Shown piece after piece: positions 63,382-64,000 of a DNA stretch of 64,000 nt. Made by a program: the position numbers and the translations under genes. Each line of letters opens with the position of its first letter. Position 1 is the first letter of the stretch. This DNA is from SCBR16-9 sp964537975 (GTDB taxonomy: Bacteria > Hydrogenedentota > Hydrogenedentia > Hydrogenedentales > SCBR16-9). The stretch is taken from assembly GCA_964537975.1 (NCBI GenBank), contig CAZIDP010000022.1:5677-69676 (forward strand), read 5' to 3'. The notes beneath the pieces were generated by a model. It did no database searches. It had not been told where the DNA came from and saw nothing but the letters and a program-made list of their open reading frames with translations.

Positions 63382-64000
63382 TCATGATACTGTGTTTCCT
63401 ACTGTGTTACCGAGGCGTTCAAATGTTTCATTCGCAAATTCCTGAAAGGCCGGATCAATTCCGAGTGCTGCCGGATCAGGATAACAACCAGCTATAAACC
63501 CTCCGCCCCGGTACAATTTGTCGAGCATTTCTTTTACCTTGTTCTCAATAATATTTTTTTCACAGGTAGGTAGCACTTTTTGAATGTCGACAGGACACCA
63601 AAAGGTCACCCTGGACTCCTGCTGGTAAGCATGTAACACATCCAGACCATGCAGTTCTGGTTGATCAAATTGAAATACATTAACGCCTGCTGTGATTAAT
63701 CCGGGCATGATACTTTCAATTTTGCCGCAGGAATGCATCCATACAGTCAGATTAAGGGAATGAGCAAGACTACATAAGGACACAAAGCGAGGATAATACG
63801 CTTCATACCACAACTTCGGGTCTATCATAAGCTGGCCCTGCGTGCCCCAGTCTTCTGTTATCATAATTCCGTCCGCACCAATGGCCGCAAAATTTCGTAT
63901 CATATCTTCAAGCAGGGAATCGATTTGATCATGCAGCGTATTTACTTCATCTGGCGACATGAGGAGATCTGTCAGGTATAGTTCCAGCCTGCGCATTTTT
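63382..64000 (-). CDS. URO-D (uroporphyrinogen decarboxylase) family protein, N-terminus beyond window
   Basis: The frame is open to the right edge; at least 205 residues are visible. GADGIMITEDWGTQGQLMIDPKLWYEAYYPRF, VWMHSCGKIESIMPGLITAGVNVFQFDQPE and GGFIAGC are typical of the URO-D/MtaA-like superfamily. These relatives are common in carbohydrate clusters of Planctomycetes and Lentisphaerae, where they are not haem enzymes; the reaction is unknown. The stop overlaps or closely precedes the lyase gene start, so they are co-transcribed. Confidence 0.8.
   Translation of the reverse strand, partial: KMRRLELYLTDLLMSPDEVNTLHDQIDSLLEDMIRNFAAIGADGIMITEDWGTQGQLMIDPKLWYEAYYPRFVSLCSLAHSLNLTVWMHSCGKIESIMPGLITAGVNVFQFDQPELHGLDVLHAYQQESRVTFWCPVDIQKVLPTCEKNIIENKVKEMLDKLYRGGGFIAGCYPDPAALGIDPAFQEFANETFERLGNTVGNTVS

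Overview
The window looks like a chromosome segment of a Gram-negative bacterium of the Planctomycetes/Lentisphaerae/Hydrogenedentes type. Supporting signs are a type IV prepilin-like protein of the H-X9-DG kind, a planctomycete-type cytochrome c fused to a DUF2231 membrane domain, an OprO/OprP-type porin and a TolC-type outer membrane protein, large BACON-repeat lipoproteins, and many secreted carbohydrate-active enzymes including an oligogalacturonate lyase beside a URO-D-family protein. The phylum assignment is inference. No rRNA, tRNA, insertion sequence or CRISPR array was seen.

Layout. 1-2850: two minus-strand glycoside hydrolases, the first (GH2, beta-mannosidase-like) cut by the left edge. 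3204-9665: prepilin-like protein, TolC-family protein, DUF2231/cytochrome c fusion, UDP-glucose dehydrogenase. 9784-28235: a nutrient-uptake island with pstS-pstC-pstA-pstB (unusually large permeases), a triplicated-repeat protein, an OprO/P porin, a sulfate transporter sbp-cysT-cysW-cysA, a sigma-54 activator, and phoU apart from pst. 28245-33438: a Cys-cluster protein, a DUF6159 membrane protein overlapping a second sigma-54 activator, an OsmC-family protein, and a zinc-ribbon protein with a very acidic tail. 34147-43513: two giant paralogous BACON/von Willebrand A lipoproteins and a leucine-rich-repeat lipoprotein. 43777-47546: a 58-residue peptide gene, a degenerate CPBP membrane protein and a membrane-anchored sulfatase-fold protein. 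47809-54481: secA, a transglutaminase-like protein and a two-gene ABC exporter, probably one operon. 54658-57099: GH78-like alpha-L-rhamnosidase. 57293-57779: a probable non-coding RNA with its own promoter, two homologous structured domains and a terminator-like end. 57888-59605: an unknown small protein and a response regulator with a degenerate GGDEF domain. 59734-64000: a minus-strand set (URO-D family, oligogalacturonate lyase-like, alpha/beta hydrolase, sialidase-like) cut by the right edge.

How the parts fit. Phosphate (OprO/P porin, PstSCAB, PhoU) and sulfate (Sbp-CysTWA) uptake sit together. Each sigma-54 activator gene lies beside a target promoter built the same way: a GG-N10-GC (-24/-12) element with a long palindrome about 120-135 bp upstream. 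One drives sbp-cysTWA, the other osmC. Both ends of the window encode breakdown of plant- or algal-type polysaccharides (mannosides, rhamnosides, oligogalacturonides).

The most novel item is the roughly 450-nt RNA locus at 57327-57779. It holds two tandem domains with long closing stems of unrelated sequence but the same conserved internal motifs, and it matches no RNA family I know.
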